A stretch of DNA of 64,000 nt from Pedomonas sp051304405 (GTDB lineage: Bacteria; Pseudomonadota; Alphaproteobacteria; Sphingomonadales; Sphingomonadaceae), in the NCBI RefSeq assembly GCF_051304405.1, contig NZ_JBPPGG010000006.1, positions 46,089 through 110,088 on the forward strand, read 5' to 3'. The translations under genes were made by a program, and so were the position numbers. A model generated the notes under the pieces. It was given only the letters and a program-made list of their open reading frames with translations, was not told where the DNA came from and did not search any database. This document shows positions 35,882 to 42,632 of this stretch, piece after piece. How positions within the stretch are numbered: position 1 is the stretch's first letter; each line of letters starts with the position of its first letter.

Positions 35882-36709
35882 TCAGACGATCAGGATCGGC
35901 GTCAGGCGCCAGATCCGCATCAATGTGTCGCCCGCCACGGCGTCTCCCACCTGAAGCCAGCAATGGGCCTCGAACGGGTCGGCCGCCACGCCGAACACCC
36001 AGTGCGCCGCGATGCCGTGGCGGCGGAGCAGGCGCCTCAGCACCAGGCTGTTGAGAAGGCAGCGGTCCCTCTGGCTGTAGAACAGCGGGGCGAGAAAGAG
36101 GAACTGGTCCACCACCCTGTTGATCGCATCCGGACCTGCGGGTGCGCCCGGGATGCGCGCGGCGCGGCGGCGCTCCAGCGCGAGGACGGCGCGCAGCGGC
36201 AGCAGACGGAGCGCGAGCGCGCCCCCGCTGAGCGCCATCAGAAAATGCCAGGCGTCCCGCGCCGTGATGCGGGGCGGCGCGCCGTCGCCGGTACCCATGG
36301 CCTCGCGGGTGGCGCGCACGGCCGAAAGGGAGGTGAGCCGCTTGCCGCGCCGGGGGTCGGTTGTCACCAGCCGGCTGGCGAGCAGGTCCTGCAGGACGCG
36401 TCGGTCGAGCCGGGCGCCGGGCAGGCTCAGGGCACGCAAGGCGTGGTCGCAGTCCAGCACGGCCAGCGCGGCCCGCGCCTGATCGGGCGGCAAGCCGCCG
36501 TAGGTGCCGGTCCGCAGGTCGAGGAAAATCAGGTGATCGTCGGCGAGGCAGGCGTGGCAATGGCGCGAGAGCCACAGCGTGGGCGCACGCGGGGGGCGGC
36601 GTGTCGCAAGGCGGAGAATGTTGGAGGAGCCCTCCGGCTGAGCGTCGGCGGCACGGCGGCGACGGTTGCCCTCACCGTCCGTGCCGCACGTTGGCCGGTG
36701 GTCCGCCAC
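35882..36709 (-). CDS. Lasso peptide B protein (fused B1 recognition and B2 protease)
   Basis: About 275 residues. After a variable start, LSRHCHACLADDHLIFLDLRTGTYGGLPP is the leader-binding B1 (RRE) domain. The C-terminal B2 domain has the Cys-His-Asp triad: DRCLLNSLVLRRLL, EAHCWLQVG and GDAVAGD. It binds the precursor leader and cuts it off. The start is uncertain: the frame is open to 36787 across the precursor gene, and GTG at 36709 is chosen because it follows the precursor stop by 29 bp; its ribosome site is weak. It is followed directly by the C gene. Confidence 0.85.
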   Translation of the reverse strand: MADHRPTCGTDGEGNRRRRAADAQPEGSSNILRLATRRPPRAPTLWLSRHCHACLADDHLIFLDLRTGTYGGLPPDQARAALAVLDCDHALRALSLPGARLDRRVLQDLLASRLVTTDPRRGKRLTSLSAVRATREAMGTGDGAPPRITARDAWHFLMALSGGALALRLLPLRAVLALERRRAARIPGAPAGPDAINRVVDQFLFLAPLFYSQRDRCLLNSLVLRRLLRRHGIAAHWVFGVAADPFEAHCWLQVGDAVAGDTLMRIWRLTPILIV

Positions 36710-36738
36710 GGCGCGGGCCTGTCCGGCGATCCCTGGTT

Positions 36739-36834
36739 TCAGCGATAGCACATGGCGCGCATCCAGGGGTCCCATGTGGCGCCCCATGGGTTCATCTGGC
36801 GCGTCTTGTCGGCGATCCGTCCGAATTTCAGCAT
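36739..36834 (-). CDS. Candidate lasso precursor peptide with non-canonical core
   Basis: A 31-residue peptide directly upstream of the B gene, with the strongest ribosome site of the locus (AAAGGAGGGAGAGGAC before ATG). Residues 1-12 (MLKFGRIADKTR) fit the end of a proteobacterial lasso leader: G at -8, basic at -7, T at -2, R at -1, the same spacing as astexin-1. The remaining 19 residues start QMNPWGATWD, contain three Trp and one Cys, and have their only acidic residue at core position 10. Known lasso rings have residue 1 (usually Gly) joined to Asp/Glu at 7, 8 or 9. It may be a new topology, another modification, or a decayed gene. Confidence 0.6.
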   Translation of the reverse strand: MLKFGRIADKTRQMNPWGATWDPWMRAMCYR

Positions 36835-37173
36835 GTCCTCTCCCTCCTTTCGTGCTGGGCTAGCCTTGGGAGTCTAACCGGCCCGCTCCGGCGGCCGAAA
36901 TCTATAGTCGGGATATTGCTCCCGGCGATTTTCGGCGCCGTCGGGAGAGCATCAAGGCAGGGGCCGGGCCGCGACGATGCCGCCGTCGCCGCCCCCGCCG
37001 CCGTCGCCCTCGCCCCCCCTGTCGGCACGTCAGCGTCGCGGATGCGGCCCGCTTGTGCCACGGATTGTTTCACAGCCGAGTCCGAACCGTTCTGCGGCGG
37101 GGGGCTTGTCGTCCCGCCCTGTCATGCGAAATCTAGGCGCATGGTTTTGTCCTAGCCCCGCAAGGAGTCCGCG
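36835..37173. other. Divergent control region between lasso A-B-C and GST genes
   Basis: A 339-bp region holding the precursor's ribosome site (36839-36851) and presumably both promoters. The + strand near 36961-37020 is a low-complexity GCC/GCCG run. I find no further small peptide gene with both a good ribosome site and a lasso-like leader. Confidence 0.45.
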
Positions 37174-37875
37174 ATGATTGACCTTCATTACTGGCCGACC
37201 CCCAACGGTCACAAGATCACCCTTTTTCTTGAAGAAGCCGGGCTCGAATACCGCATCATCCCGGTGGACATCCGCGCCGGGGACCAGTTCAAGCCGGAGT
37301 TTCTGGCGATTGCGCCCAACAACCGTATGCCCGCCATCGTCGATCACGCGCCGCAGGACGGCGGCGAGCCGGTGAGCGTGTTCGAGTCCGGGGCCATTCT
37401 GGTGTATCTCGCCGACAAGACCGGCCGGTTCCTCCCGCAGGACCTGCGCGGCCGCAAGACGGTGCTGGAGTGGCTGTTCTGGCAGATGGGCGGCCTCGGG
37501 CCCATGGCCGGGCAGAACCATCACTTCAACATGTACGCGCCGGAGAAGATTCCCTACGCCATCGAGCGCTATGTGAAGGAGACCACCCGTCTCTACAACG
37601 TGCTCAACGGGCGGCTGGAAGGCCGGGCCTATGTGGCGGGCGACGATTACACCATTGCGGACATGGCGATTTATCCGTGGATCGTGCCGCACAAGAACCA
37701 GGGGCAGAACCTGGACGACTTCCCCCACCTCAAGGCCTGGTTCGAGCGGGTGAAGGCGCGCCCGGCCACCGCCCGCGCCTATGCCAGAGCGGAGGCGTTC
37801 GAGAACAAGCCGATGACCGACGAGGCGCGGCGCATTCTGTTCGGCCAGACCGCGCCCGCCATGCCGGGACGCTGA
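37174..37875 (+). CDS. Glutathione S-transferase family protein, YfcG/YghU-like
   Basis: A 233-residue GST. The N-terminal thioredoxin-like domain starts IDLHYWPTPNGHKITLFLEEAGLEY and has the glutathione-site NNRMPAIVD and FESGAILVYLADK. The helical domain carries AGDDYTIADMAIYPW. The PTPNG start is that of the nu-class disulfide-bond oxidoreductases YfcG/YghU, which reduce small disulfides with glutathione. AAGGAG precedes the ATG. No regulatory partner adjoins. Confidence 0.92.
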   Translation: MIDLHYWPTPNGHKITLFLEEAGLEYRIIPVDIRAGDQFKPEFLAIAPNNRMPAIVDHAPQDGGEPVSVFESGAILVYLADKTGRFLPQDLRGRKTVLEWLFWQMGGLGPMAGQNHHFNMYAPEKIPYAIERYVKETTRLYNVLNGRLEGRAYVAGDDYTIADMAIYPWIVPHKNQGQNLDDFPHLKAWFERVKARPATARAYARAEAFENKPMTDEARRILFGQTAPAMPGR

Positions 37876-37946
37876 TCGGCCGTTTCTCCGGCCGGCGCCG
37901 GCCGGCCATGTGGCGGTTCCCGAGGGGCCGGGCGTCCGGCCCGGCC

Positions 37947-38219
37947 TCAGGGCTCCCGGCCGGTGCCGGAGAACACGAAGCCGATGGCCGTCCCCACGAC
38001 GAGGGAGATGAGGCCCGTCGCCCAGGTGCGCAGCTCCGCATCCCGCAGGACCAGCGAGAGGACGAGAAAGGCGGTGCCGATGCCCAGCGCGCCGGCCGCG
38101 ATCCACGCCCCGGCCCGCACGCGGATAAGCTCGCCCCGGTTGTCCGCACCGGCCTGCGGGCCGCTGCCGGGTCCGCTCCGGGCGTGGGGTCCCTTGTTGG
38201 GCGGCGCGGTCCGGGGCAT
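37947..38219 (-). CDS. Small two-helix membrane protein, unknown function
   Basis: A 90-residue protein: a Pro/Gly-rich soluble N-terminus of about 40 residues, then two membrane helices (AGAWIAAGALGIGTAFLVLSLVL and TGLISLVVGTAIGFVFSG). AGAGGAG precedes the ATG. I do not recognise a family. Confidence 0.7.
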   Translation of the reverse strand: MPRTAPPNKGPHARSGPGSGPQAGADNRGELIRVRAGAWIAAGALGIGTAFLVLSLVLRDAELRTWATGLISLVVGTAIGFVFSGTGREP

Positions 38220-38660
38220 GGCTCCTCTCTGGCGATCGCGGGTGGTGTGAAAGATGCGGCTGCGGCAGGTCCGCCGGCCGGGCTGGCCTGCCGCAAGGCC
38301 CGGTCCCCGGCCCGTTTCTCCCGTTGTCTCCGGTTCTGCGGCAGTGCGATCCTCCATGCTGAAACAGCGGCCCCGAGCGGTTGATGACGGGTGTGGTAAT
38401 GGCAGGTGCGGGGGCAGGTGCGGGAAGGGCTGGCGAGGCTGGCATCGCCTGCGCCGCGCCGGCGCGGATCACCCGGCACGCGGCCAGAGCCCCGATCAAC
38501 ACGGCACCCATGATGCAGAACGTGATGCTGACCGCCATGGCTGCCTATGTCCCCCCGCGTGCAGGATTTCGCCTCCAACCAGACTCGAACACCACGACAG
38601 AAAGAGAACATAACAAGAACATTTCCGCCAAGTCAAGGCGAGCCCCGGCGGCATTCGCCC
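38220..38660. other. Intergenic region with SOS-box-like repeat and uncertain minus-strand ORF start
   Basis: GAAC-N7-GAAC at 38606-38620 matches the alphaproteobacterial LexA box (GTTCN7GTTC on the other strand), in an AT-rich setting. On the minus strand an ATG at 38538 opens a frame whose first 30 residues form a hydrophobic helix (ITFCIMGAVLIGALAACRVI), followed by a Pro/Ala-rich stretch. The frame then runs antisense into known genes, so I do not call it a gene. Confidence 0.4.
38606..38620. promoter_or_regulatory. Candidate LexA/SOS box
   Basis: GAACATAACAAGAAC is an exact GAAC-N7-GAAC direct repeat, the LexA site of many alphaproteobacteria. One or two such matches could occur by chance in 64 kb. 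Confidence 0.4.
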
Positions 38661-39833
38661 TCACGGCGTCAGCACCACCTTGGTGACGTCATTCTGTCGC
38701 TCGGCGAACATGGCGTAGCCGTCGGCGGCGGCGTCCAGCGGCAGGCGGTGGCTGATGACGAACGAGGGGTCGATGTCCCCGTTCTCGATGCGCGTGAGCA
38801 GCGGGCGCAGATAGCGCTGCACGTGGGTCTGGCCCATCTTGAAGGTGAGGCCCTTGTTGAAGGCCGCGCCCATCGGCACCTTGTCCAGCATACCGCCGTA
38901 GACGCCCGCGATCGAGATGGTGCCGCCCTTGCGGCAGGCGAGGATCATCTGGCGCAGCGCGTGGGGCCGGTCGGTCGCCAGCATCAGCGCGGCCTTGGCC
39001 CGGTCCATGATGTTGTCCGGCGTCAGGCCGTGCGCCTCCATGCCCACGGCGTCGAGGCAGGCGTCCGGCCCGCGCCCGCCGGTCATCTCGCGCAGGGCGT
39101 CGAGCACGTTCGTTTCCTCGAAGTTCAGGGTTTCGGCGCCGGCGGCGGCGGCCATGGCGAGGCGGCGGGGGTGGTGGTCGATCACGATCACCCGCTCGGC
39201 CCCCAGCATGAACAGGGAGCGCACGGCGAACTGCCCCACCGGGCCGCACCCCCACACCGCCACTGTGTCCCCCGGCTTCACGTCGCAGTTCTCCGCCGCC
39301 ATGTAGCCGGTGGGGAAGATGTCGGTGAGGAACAGCACCTTCTCGTCGGGCAGGCCGTCCGGCACCGTCATGCAGCCGGTGTCGGCAAAGGGCACGCGCA
39401 CATATTCCGCCTGCCCGCCCGCATAGCCGCCCAGCATGTGCGAGTAGCCGAACAGCGCCGAGGGCGTGTAGCCGTAGAGGGTGGAGGCGATCTCGGCCCC
39501 GTCCTCCGTGTTGGAGTTGTCGCACAGTGACCAGAAGTCGTTCTTGCAGAAGAAGCAGCGGCCGCAGGAGATGGTGAAAGGCACCACCACCCGGTCGCCC
39601 ACCTTCAGGTTCTTCACCTCCGCGCCCAGCTCCACCACTTCGCCCATGAACTCGTGGCCCAGGATGTCCCCGGCCTTCATGGTGGGAATGTAGCCGTCGT
39701 AGAGGTGCAGGTCCGAGCCGCAGATGGCGGTGGAGGTCACCTTGAGGATGGCGTCGCGGGGTTTGACGATCCTGGGGTCGGGCATGGTCTCCACCCGGAC
39801 GTCCTTTTTGCCGTGCCAGACGAGCGCGCGCAT
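38661..39833 (-). CDS. Zinc-dependent alcohol dehydrogenase, formaldehyde-dehydrogenase-like
   Basis: A 390-residue medium-chain dehydrogenase. AICGSDLHLYDG carries the catalytic zinc Cys; GHEFMGEVVE the zinc His/Glu; CGRCFFCKNDFWSLC the four structural-zinc cysteines; VAVWGCGPVGQFAVRS the NAD-binding turn. The length and LGGYAGGQAEYVRVP segment fit the glutathione-independent formaldehyde dehydrogenase-like subgroup. It oxidises an alcohol or aldehyde with NAD; the substrate is open. It is followed upstream by the SRPBCC gene on the same strand (27-bp gap), so the two may form an operon. Confidence 0.93.
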   Translation of the reverse strand: MRALVWHGKKDVRVETMPDPRIVKPRDAILKVTSTAICGSDLHLYDGYIPTMKAGDILGHEFMGEVVELGAEVKNLKVGDRVVVPFTISCGRCFFCKNDFWSLCDNSNTEDGAEIASTLYGYTPSALFGYSHMLGGYAGGQAEYVRVPFADTGCMTVPDGLPDEKVLFLTDIFPTGYMAAENCDVKPGDTVAVWGCGPVGQFAVRSLFMLGAERVIVIDHHPRRLAMAAAAGAETLNFEETNVLDALREMTGGRGPDACLDAVGMEAHGLTPDNIMDRAKAALMLATDRPHALRQMILACRKGGTISIAGVYGGMLDKVPMGAAFNKGLTFKMGQTHVQRYLRPLLTRIENGDIDPSFVISHRLPLDAAADGYAMFAERQNDVTKVVLTP

Positions 39834-39860
39834 GAAAGTCCTCCCTGCTCTGTATGCGGC

Positions 39861-40622
39861 TCAACCATTCACCGAGCGTTGCGGCTGGTTGACCGGAATT
39901 TCGCCTGCTTCCATCAACTGCTTGAACCGGCGCAGGTCGCGCCGCATCTGCACGCCCGGCTCCCGGTGCAGCAGCTTGGCGACGGCCCGTCCCGCCTGTC
40001 CGGCCGGGGGTTCGTAGAGAATGAGGGCGCGCACTTCCGTGCCCCGGTCGTGGGGCGCGTCCCGGAATTCCACCCAGCCGGTGTTCCGCACCCGGGCGTT
40101 TTCATCCGATGTCCAGGCGATGCGCTGGCCGGGGATGTCCTCGGTCACCCGCGCGTTCCATGTGAAGGAGACCCCGGCCGGACCCTTGACCGACCATGCC
40201 GAGTGGGTCTCGTCGATCACCTCCACCTTCTCCACGTTTTCCATGATCGCGGGCAGGTTGGAGAAGTCGCGCCAGAAGGCGTAAAGCTCCTGGCGCGGCC
40301 GGTCGATGGTGACGGCCCAGGAAACGGCGGCGGCCGATTTCCAGCCGCGCCGCCGGGCCTCCTGGTCTTCGAGCGGGCTGGCGCGGAGCGCCCGGCGCAC
40401 CGGGGCCATGCCGGAGAGGCCGCGCGTGATGAGCACGGCCCCTGTCAGCCCGGCGGCCCAGCCGAGCGCGCCGCCGCGCCGCACGCCCAGCCCCGCCAGC
40501 AGGCCGCCAGCGACGACGGAGAGGATGCGTTCGGCCTCGCCGAGCGGCTGGCGCGGGCTGCGCTGCGCCCCGGCCGGCACGGTCGGGTTGTCGATCTCTT
40601 CCGGGTAAGTGGGGGATTCCAC
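39861..40622 (-). CDS. SRPBCC (cyclase/dehydrase-like) protein with N-terminal membrane segment
   Basis: A 253-residue protein. Residues 30-75 form membrane helices (ILSVVAGGLLAGLGVRRG, GWAAGLTGAVLITRGLSG), as in DUF2892. Residues 95-235 form an SRPBCC/polyketide-cyclase fold (VTIDRPRQELYAFWRDFSNLPAIMENVEKVEV). It may bind a hydrophobic ligand at the membrane. It starts at GTG with GGGAGG seven bases upstream, and precedes the ADH gene on the minus strand. Confidence 0.85.
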   Translation of the reverse strand: MESPTYPEEIDNPTVPAGAQRSPRQPLGEAERILSVVAGGLLAGLGVRRGGALGWAAGLTGAVLITRGLSGMAPVRRALRASPLEDQEARRRGWKSAAAVSWAVTIDRPRQELYAFWRDFSNLPAIMENVEKVEVIDETHSAWSVKGPAGVSFTWNARVTEDIPGQRIAWTSDENARVRNTGWVEFRDAPHDRGTEVRALILYEPPAGQAGRAVAKLLHREPGVQMRRDLRRFKQLMEAGEIPVNQPQRSVNG

Positions 40623-40889
40623 GGCTTCGCCTCCCTCGTCGAATAATCACCGGGCTGAGCGCCGGAATTCAGACGAAGGGGACAAACGACGCGCCACCGC
40701 GACCGTTCCGCCCCCTTGTGCGCGGCGCGGCGCCATGCGCCGTGCATCACGGCGGCCGGGCCAATGCGACCGGTGCATGCGAGCAATGCGCCGGGCCGCC
40801 TTTTCAGGCGCGCCGAGACGTGCGACACATCTCGCGGTCGAGGCCGGCTCACCGGCTGGTTTTTCGTTTGCGTGGGAGCGAGCCAAGCC

Positions 40890-41783
40890 ATGCCGCGTGC
40901 GTCCCTTTCGTTTCCCCATTTTCTGCTCGCGCTGGCGGTCGTGGCGGTCTGGGGCACCAACTTCGTGGTGATCCGTTTCGGTCTGAACCATCTGCCGCCG
41001 CTCCTGTTCGCGGCGCTCCGGTTCGGGCTGGTGTTTCTGCCGGCGGCGCTGTTCATCCGGCGGCCGAATGTGCCGCTCGTTCGTCTCGCGGCCTATGGCG
41101 TGGCGATCGGCGCGGGCCAGTTCGGCCTTCTCTTCCTCGCCATGAAAAAGGACATCTCGCCCGGCCTTGCCTCGCTGGTGGTGCAGAGCCAGGCCTTTTT
41201 CACGATCGGGCTGGCCATTGCCCTCACCCGCGAGCGGCTGCGGGCGCACCAGTGGCTGGCGGTGGGGCTTGCCGCCAGCGGCATCGTGCTCATCGGCTAC
41301 ATGGGCGGGGGTGATGCCACGCCGCTCGGGCTCCTGCTGGTGCTGCTGGCCGGGTTCAGCTGGGCAGCGGGCAACCTCATCGCCCGCTCGACGCCGGGGG
41401 TGAACATGTTGGCCTATGTGGTGTGGAGCAGCCTGTTCGCGGTGCCGCCGCTCCTTGCGCTTTCGCTGATTTTCGAAGGGCCGCAGGCGATCCTGACCGG
41501 GCTCGCGGAGGCCGACGCTGCCACCTGGGCGGCGGTGCTGTGGCAGTCCGTGGGCAACAGCATGTTCGGCTATGCGGCTTTCGGCTGGCTGCTGGCGCGC
41601 TATCCGGCGGCGACCGTTGCGCCCATGAGCCTCCTGGTGCCGGTGTTCGGCATGGCCGCCTCGGCCTGGTGGCTGGGGGAGAGCCTGCCGCTCTGGAAGC
41701 TGGCGGCGGCCGCCATCGTGCTCGGCGGGCTGGCGATCAACCTGTTCTGGCGTCCGCGCGCGAAGGTCAAACCCGCCGCCTAG
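40890..41783 (+). CDS. EamA family transporter (DMT superfamily)
   Basis: A 297-residue, ten-helix inner-membrane protein with two EamA repeats. VVAVWGTNFVVIRFGLNHLPP near residue 20 starts the first, and the second has GFSWAAGNLIAR. It resembles the cysteine/O-acetylserine exporter EamA, but the substrate is not certain. Its TAG stop shares the palindrome CTAG with the stop of the convergent wHTH gene. Confidence 0.9.
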   Translation: MPRASLSFPHFLLALAVVAVWGTNFVVIRFGLNHLPPLLFAALRFGLVFLPAALFIRRPNVPLVRLAAYGVAIGAGQFGLLFLAMKKDISPGLASLVVQSQAFFTIGLAIALTRERLRAHQWLAVGLAASGIVLIGYMGGGDATPLGLLLVLLAGFSWAAGNLIARSTPGVNMLAYVVWSSLFAVPPLLALSLIFEGPQAILTGLAEADAATWAAVLWQSVGNSMFGYAAFGWLLARYPAATVAPMSLLVPVFGMAASAWWLGESLPLWKLAAAAIVLGGLAINLFWRPRAKVKPAA

Positions 41784-42283
41784 AGCAGCTGCGTGCCGCG
41801 CCGCAGCGCCGCCAGAACGTCGCCGTCCACCACGTAGACCGCGTGGCGCTGCCCGCCCCGGTTGACGTGGTTCCGCGCCCAGCCTTCATAGTGGCGCTTG
41901 ATGAGGCCGGCGCGCACCAGGTCCGAGACGGCGTGGGAGATGTTGGTCTTGCCGACGGCGCGGATGCGCTCGCGCACGGCGGCGTCCACCAGACGTTCGG
42001 CCTGTTCGGGGTCGTCCGGCAGCTCGTTCTTCATCTCCGCCATCAGGCGGCGGCGCAGGTCGGCGCGGCGGCGTTCGTCCTGGGCGAGGGGGGCGAGGTT
42101 GTCGCTCAGCCAGTCGCGCAAGGGGATGGTCTGGCCGCCCGCCTGCACGTACGGACCGGCCTTGCCGTCGGGCCCGGCCACTTCCGAGATCAGGTTCAAC
42201 ACCATGAAGGCATAGCGGGGCCGGCGGCTGACCTCCGCCAGCGCCGTGACGATCTGGCCGACGCCGATAGCGCTCGATCCCAT
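41780..42283 (-). CDS. Small winged-helix-like protein, unknown function
   Basis: A 167-residue protein. The C-terminal half (AVGKTNISHAVSDLVRAGLIKRHYEGWARNHVN, then RHAVYVVDGDVLAALRRG) has the pattern of a winged helix with a basic wing. The N-terminal 80 residues are mixed helical. The ATG at 42283 follows GAGGACATC. A palindrome at 42372-42389, between this gene and the divergent TonB receptor, could be its operator. I do not recognise a named family. Confidence 0.7.
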   Translation of the reverse strand: MGSSAIGVGQIVTALAEVSRRPRYAFMVLNLISEVAGPDGKAGPYVQAGGQTIPLRDWLSDNLAPLAQDERRRADLRRRLMAEMKNELPDDPEQAERLVDAAVRERIRAVGKTNISHAVSDLVRAGLIKRHYEGWARNHVNRGGQRHAVYVVDGDVLAALRRGTQLL

Positions 42284-42632
42284 GATGTCCTCATTCCTGG
42301 TCCTGTGTGTTGCCAGAACAAAACATATACGAAGTGGCTTGAAAAGCCCGCAAGGCAAGGAAAAGTCTTTTAGTGTCATAAATGACACTTTGCCGAAGGG
42401 GCAGCCAGAGTGTCACGGCGGGGGTGCCCTGTCCCGAGCCGGGTTTCAAAGGCGCCGCTTCGCGGCCGGAGAATGTCCCGGCGCAGCCGGTGCGCGCGCC
42501 GGAGCAGCGGTGATGGGGGCGGGGACTGGTGCTTTTTGTGGTTGTCCTGGAGAAGGGTTCTGGGGCTTATGTGCGTATATGGTTCAGGTGCGGGCGTCCG
42601 CACCCGGTTCTTCTTCCAACTGTGTCGTTCCG
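42284..42632. other. Divergent control region before TonB receptor
   Basis: A 349-bp region between the wHTH gene and the receptor. It contains the palindrome at 42372-42389 and an AT-rich patch at 42300-42385, likely carrying both promoters. The receptor start is uncertain (ATG at 42579 is also in frame), so its last part may be coding. Confidence 0.45.
42372..42389. promoter_or_regulatory. 18-bp palindrome, candidate operator
   Basis: AGTGTCAT-AA-ATGACACT has perfect 8-bp arms and a two-base spacer. It lies 89 bp upstream of the wHTH start and 244 bp upstream of the receptor. Confidence 0.6.

Noticed and set aside
36740..36787. Alternative lasso core in the B frame (GRHMGPLD, with Gly1 and Asp8)
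   Set aside because: The spacing would suit an 8-residue ring, but there is no leader with T at -2, no ribosome site, and the frame runs straight into the B protein. Probably coincidence.
36828..37073. 81-codon minus-strand ORF upstream of the lasso genes
   Set aside because: GTG start without a ribosome site, low-complexity Ala/Arg/Pro content and no leader features.
37030..38538. 502-codon minus-strand frame starting with a hydrophobic helix
   Set aside because: Only the first 30 residues look protein-like; the rest runs antisense through the GST gene and in another frame of the small membrane protein gene. It is mentioned only in connection with the SOS-box observation.
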